64,000 bases of DNA. It comes from Halostagnicola sp. A56 (GTDB lineage: Archaea; Halobacteriota; Halobacteria; Halobacteriales; Natrialbaceae). A program made the translations under genes and the position numbers. Each line of letters opens with the position of its first letter. Positions within the stretch are counted from its first letter, which is position 1. Positions 63,055 to 64,000 of the stretch are shown here, piece by piece. The stretch covers positions 605,755 to 669,754 of the forward strand of contig NZ_JMIP02000014.1 of assembly GCF_000691505.1 (NCBI RefSeq). Reading direction: 5' to 3'. The notes beneath the pieces are model-generated. The model did not search any database and was not told where the DNA came from. It was given only the letters and a program-made list of their open reading frames with translations.

Positions 63055-63819
63055 TCAGTCGCCGCTGGTCGCTTTGGGTGCGTGCTCTACCACCCCCTCG
63101 CAGGTGGCGTCGAGACAGCGCGTGCCGCCGGGGGTGTTGAACGTCGGCAGTCCGCAGGCGCACTCGCCGTCGACGACCCCCGACGGGACCCTGAACCCGG
63201 TGTCGCAGTCGGGGTAGTGCTCGCAGCCGGCGAGCAACCCGCCGCGTCTGAGGATTCGCAGGTCGCCATCGCAGTCGGGTTCGGGGCAGCCCCACTCGCG
63301 GTCGAACGCCTCCGAAACCGCGTCGTCGAGCGACTCGCACCGCCGATCGAGACAGACGTTAAACGCCAGCCCGCGTTCGACGCGCATCCGAGGAAGCCCG
63401 CAGTCGCAGGCGTCCTCGCGGATCGTCGCGTCCGAGGGAACGCCGTAGCGGGTTCCACAGTCGACGCAATTCACGCCGCTCGAGCGCACGAGCGCGCCGC
63501 CGCAGTCGGGACAGTCGCCAACCGGCGTTCCCGCCGCCGAGGCGGGGTAGTGAGCGAACGCGTCCTGTTCGTGGGCGGCGATCCGAAGCGTCTGGGTGTC
63601 CTTTTTCGCCACGAGCGTGAAGCCGTCCGAGCGGTCGCTCGAGACGCTGTCGGCGCGGGTGAGCCACGCGACCGGCTGGTAGCCGTTAATATCGTGGACG
63701 AGAACGGTGTTGTCGGGCTTGACGAGGGTCGTCACGCGGCCGCGGTACTCCTCTCGAGACGTTCCGTCGGTGATTACGGTGCAGTCGCCCGCGAGCACGC
63801 GGAGCGCATCGTCGATCAT
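63055..63819 (-). CDS. NucS-like N-terminal domain protein with C4 zinc fingers
   Basis: A 254-residue protein. The first 90 residues resemble the DNA-binding domain of NucS/DUF91 (EEYRGRVTTLVKPDNTVLVHDINGYQPVAWLTRADSV). The C-terminal 150 residues have four or so C4 zinc fingers like those at the end of topoisomerase I (CPDCGGALVRSSGVNCVDCG, CEHYPDCDTGFRVPSG, CACGLPTFNT). There is no nuclease active site. It probably binds single-stranded or damaged DNA. Start is MIDDALRVLAGD. It ends 99 bp from endA, possibly in one transcript. Confidence 0.7.
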   Translation of the reverse strand: MIDDALRVLAGDCTVITDGTSREEYRGRVTTLVKPDNTVLVHDINGYQPVAWLTRADSVSSDRSDGFTLVAKKDTQTLRIAAHEQDAFAHYPASAAGTPVGDCPDCGGALVRSSGVNCVDCGTRYGVPSDATIREDACDCGLPRMRVERGLAFNVCLDRRCESLDDAVSEAFDREWGCPEPDCDGDLRILRRGGLLAGCEHYPDCDTGFRVPSGVVDGECACGLPTFNTPGGTRCLDATCEGVVEHAPKATSGD

Positions 63820-64000
63820 GGGCGGTCTGGCCGCGGATTCGTATATAAACTACAGGGCACCACCGGCATTCTTAACTCGTTGGCTGTACAACCAACGGTC
63901 GAGGATGGGACCATCCGAAGATACGATAACTCCCACGAAGATACAAAAGGTCACGAGTTGCACGTTGCACCGGATCCAGAAGCAGAGCTAATCGAGTTCA
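63820..64000. other. Right window edge, no supported gene
   Basis: Holds the promoter of the preceding minus-strand gene (an AT-rich stretch TATATAAACTA near 63842-63852). The remaining 140 bp has only short ORFs and may contain the end of a gene outside the window. Confidence 0.4.

Noticed and set aside
1..64000. Insertion sequences, prophage or replication origin
   Set aside because: No transposase, integrase, phage structural gene, Orc1/Cdc6 gene or origin repeats were seen.

Overview
The window is a GC-rich, gene-dense archaeal chromosome segment. Proteins are strongly acidic, genes often begin at or close to a TATA-like box with no Shine-Dalgarno sequence, and several genes are specific to halophilic archaea: L10e, a type II (archaeal) GAPDH, the small chromosomal protein MC1, the HVO_0476-type zinc protein, the RNA polymerase epsilon-like protein, Hef, and a two-domain EndA. 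The source is a haloarchaeon, probably of the Natrialba/Haloterrigena/Natrinema group (inference; no rRNA is present).

Layout. 1-7.1 kb is an accessory catabolic cluster: a sodium:solute symporter with a small membrane partner, an SDR dihydrodiol-dehydrogenase-like enzyme, a VOC protein, a Rieske ring-hydroxylating oxygenase (alpha and beta subunits), an unknown protein overlapping beta, and an IclR regulator cut short beside tRNA-His. 7.5-18.9 kb is mostly housekeeping: a site-2 protease with CBS domains, L10e, an ATP-grasp ligase, Hsp20, GAPDH, an aminopeptidase, UspA, NAD kinase and a DsbA-like protein. 19-23 kb holds an RNA polymerase epsilon-like gene, a KaiC-like gene flanked by two different tandem repeats, an orphan iron-box-like palindrome and a methyltransferase. 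23-37.7 kb has an Fe-S helicase, a thiamine-type ABC operon (thiB-thiP-thiQ order), a MacB-like exporter pair, rpiA with an apparent one-base frameshift, and an ABC-2 exporter pair. 37.8-45.3 kb has Hef, an autoantigen-p27 family protein, a LOG-like protein, malate dehydrogenase and a P450/HTH/ferredoxin module. 46-64 kb has leuS, Hsp20, a peroxiredoxin, the transducer-opsin pair, pheA, a NarK-type transporter, MC1, an AbrB-like protein, pheT-pheS, trpS, endA and a NucS-like zinc protein.

The most interesting system is at 50.1-52.7 kb. A two-TM transducer closely resembling HtrII, the partner of sensory rhodopsin II, overlaps by 4 bp a seven-helix protein that aligns with sensory rhodopsin II, including the transducer-contact Tyr. 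That protein has lost the retinal Schiff-base lysine (now Val202), the Asp counter-ion (now Gly74) and several pocket residues. The pair therefore looks like a phototaxis receptor complex converted to a retinal-independent sensor. A perfect 20-bp palindrome lies upstream of the operon. Other points of note are tandem N-glycosylation sequons in the MacB-like permease, an 8-residue repeat in the ThiQ-like ATPase, and two structured dispersed noncoding elements.
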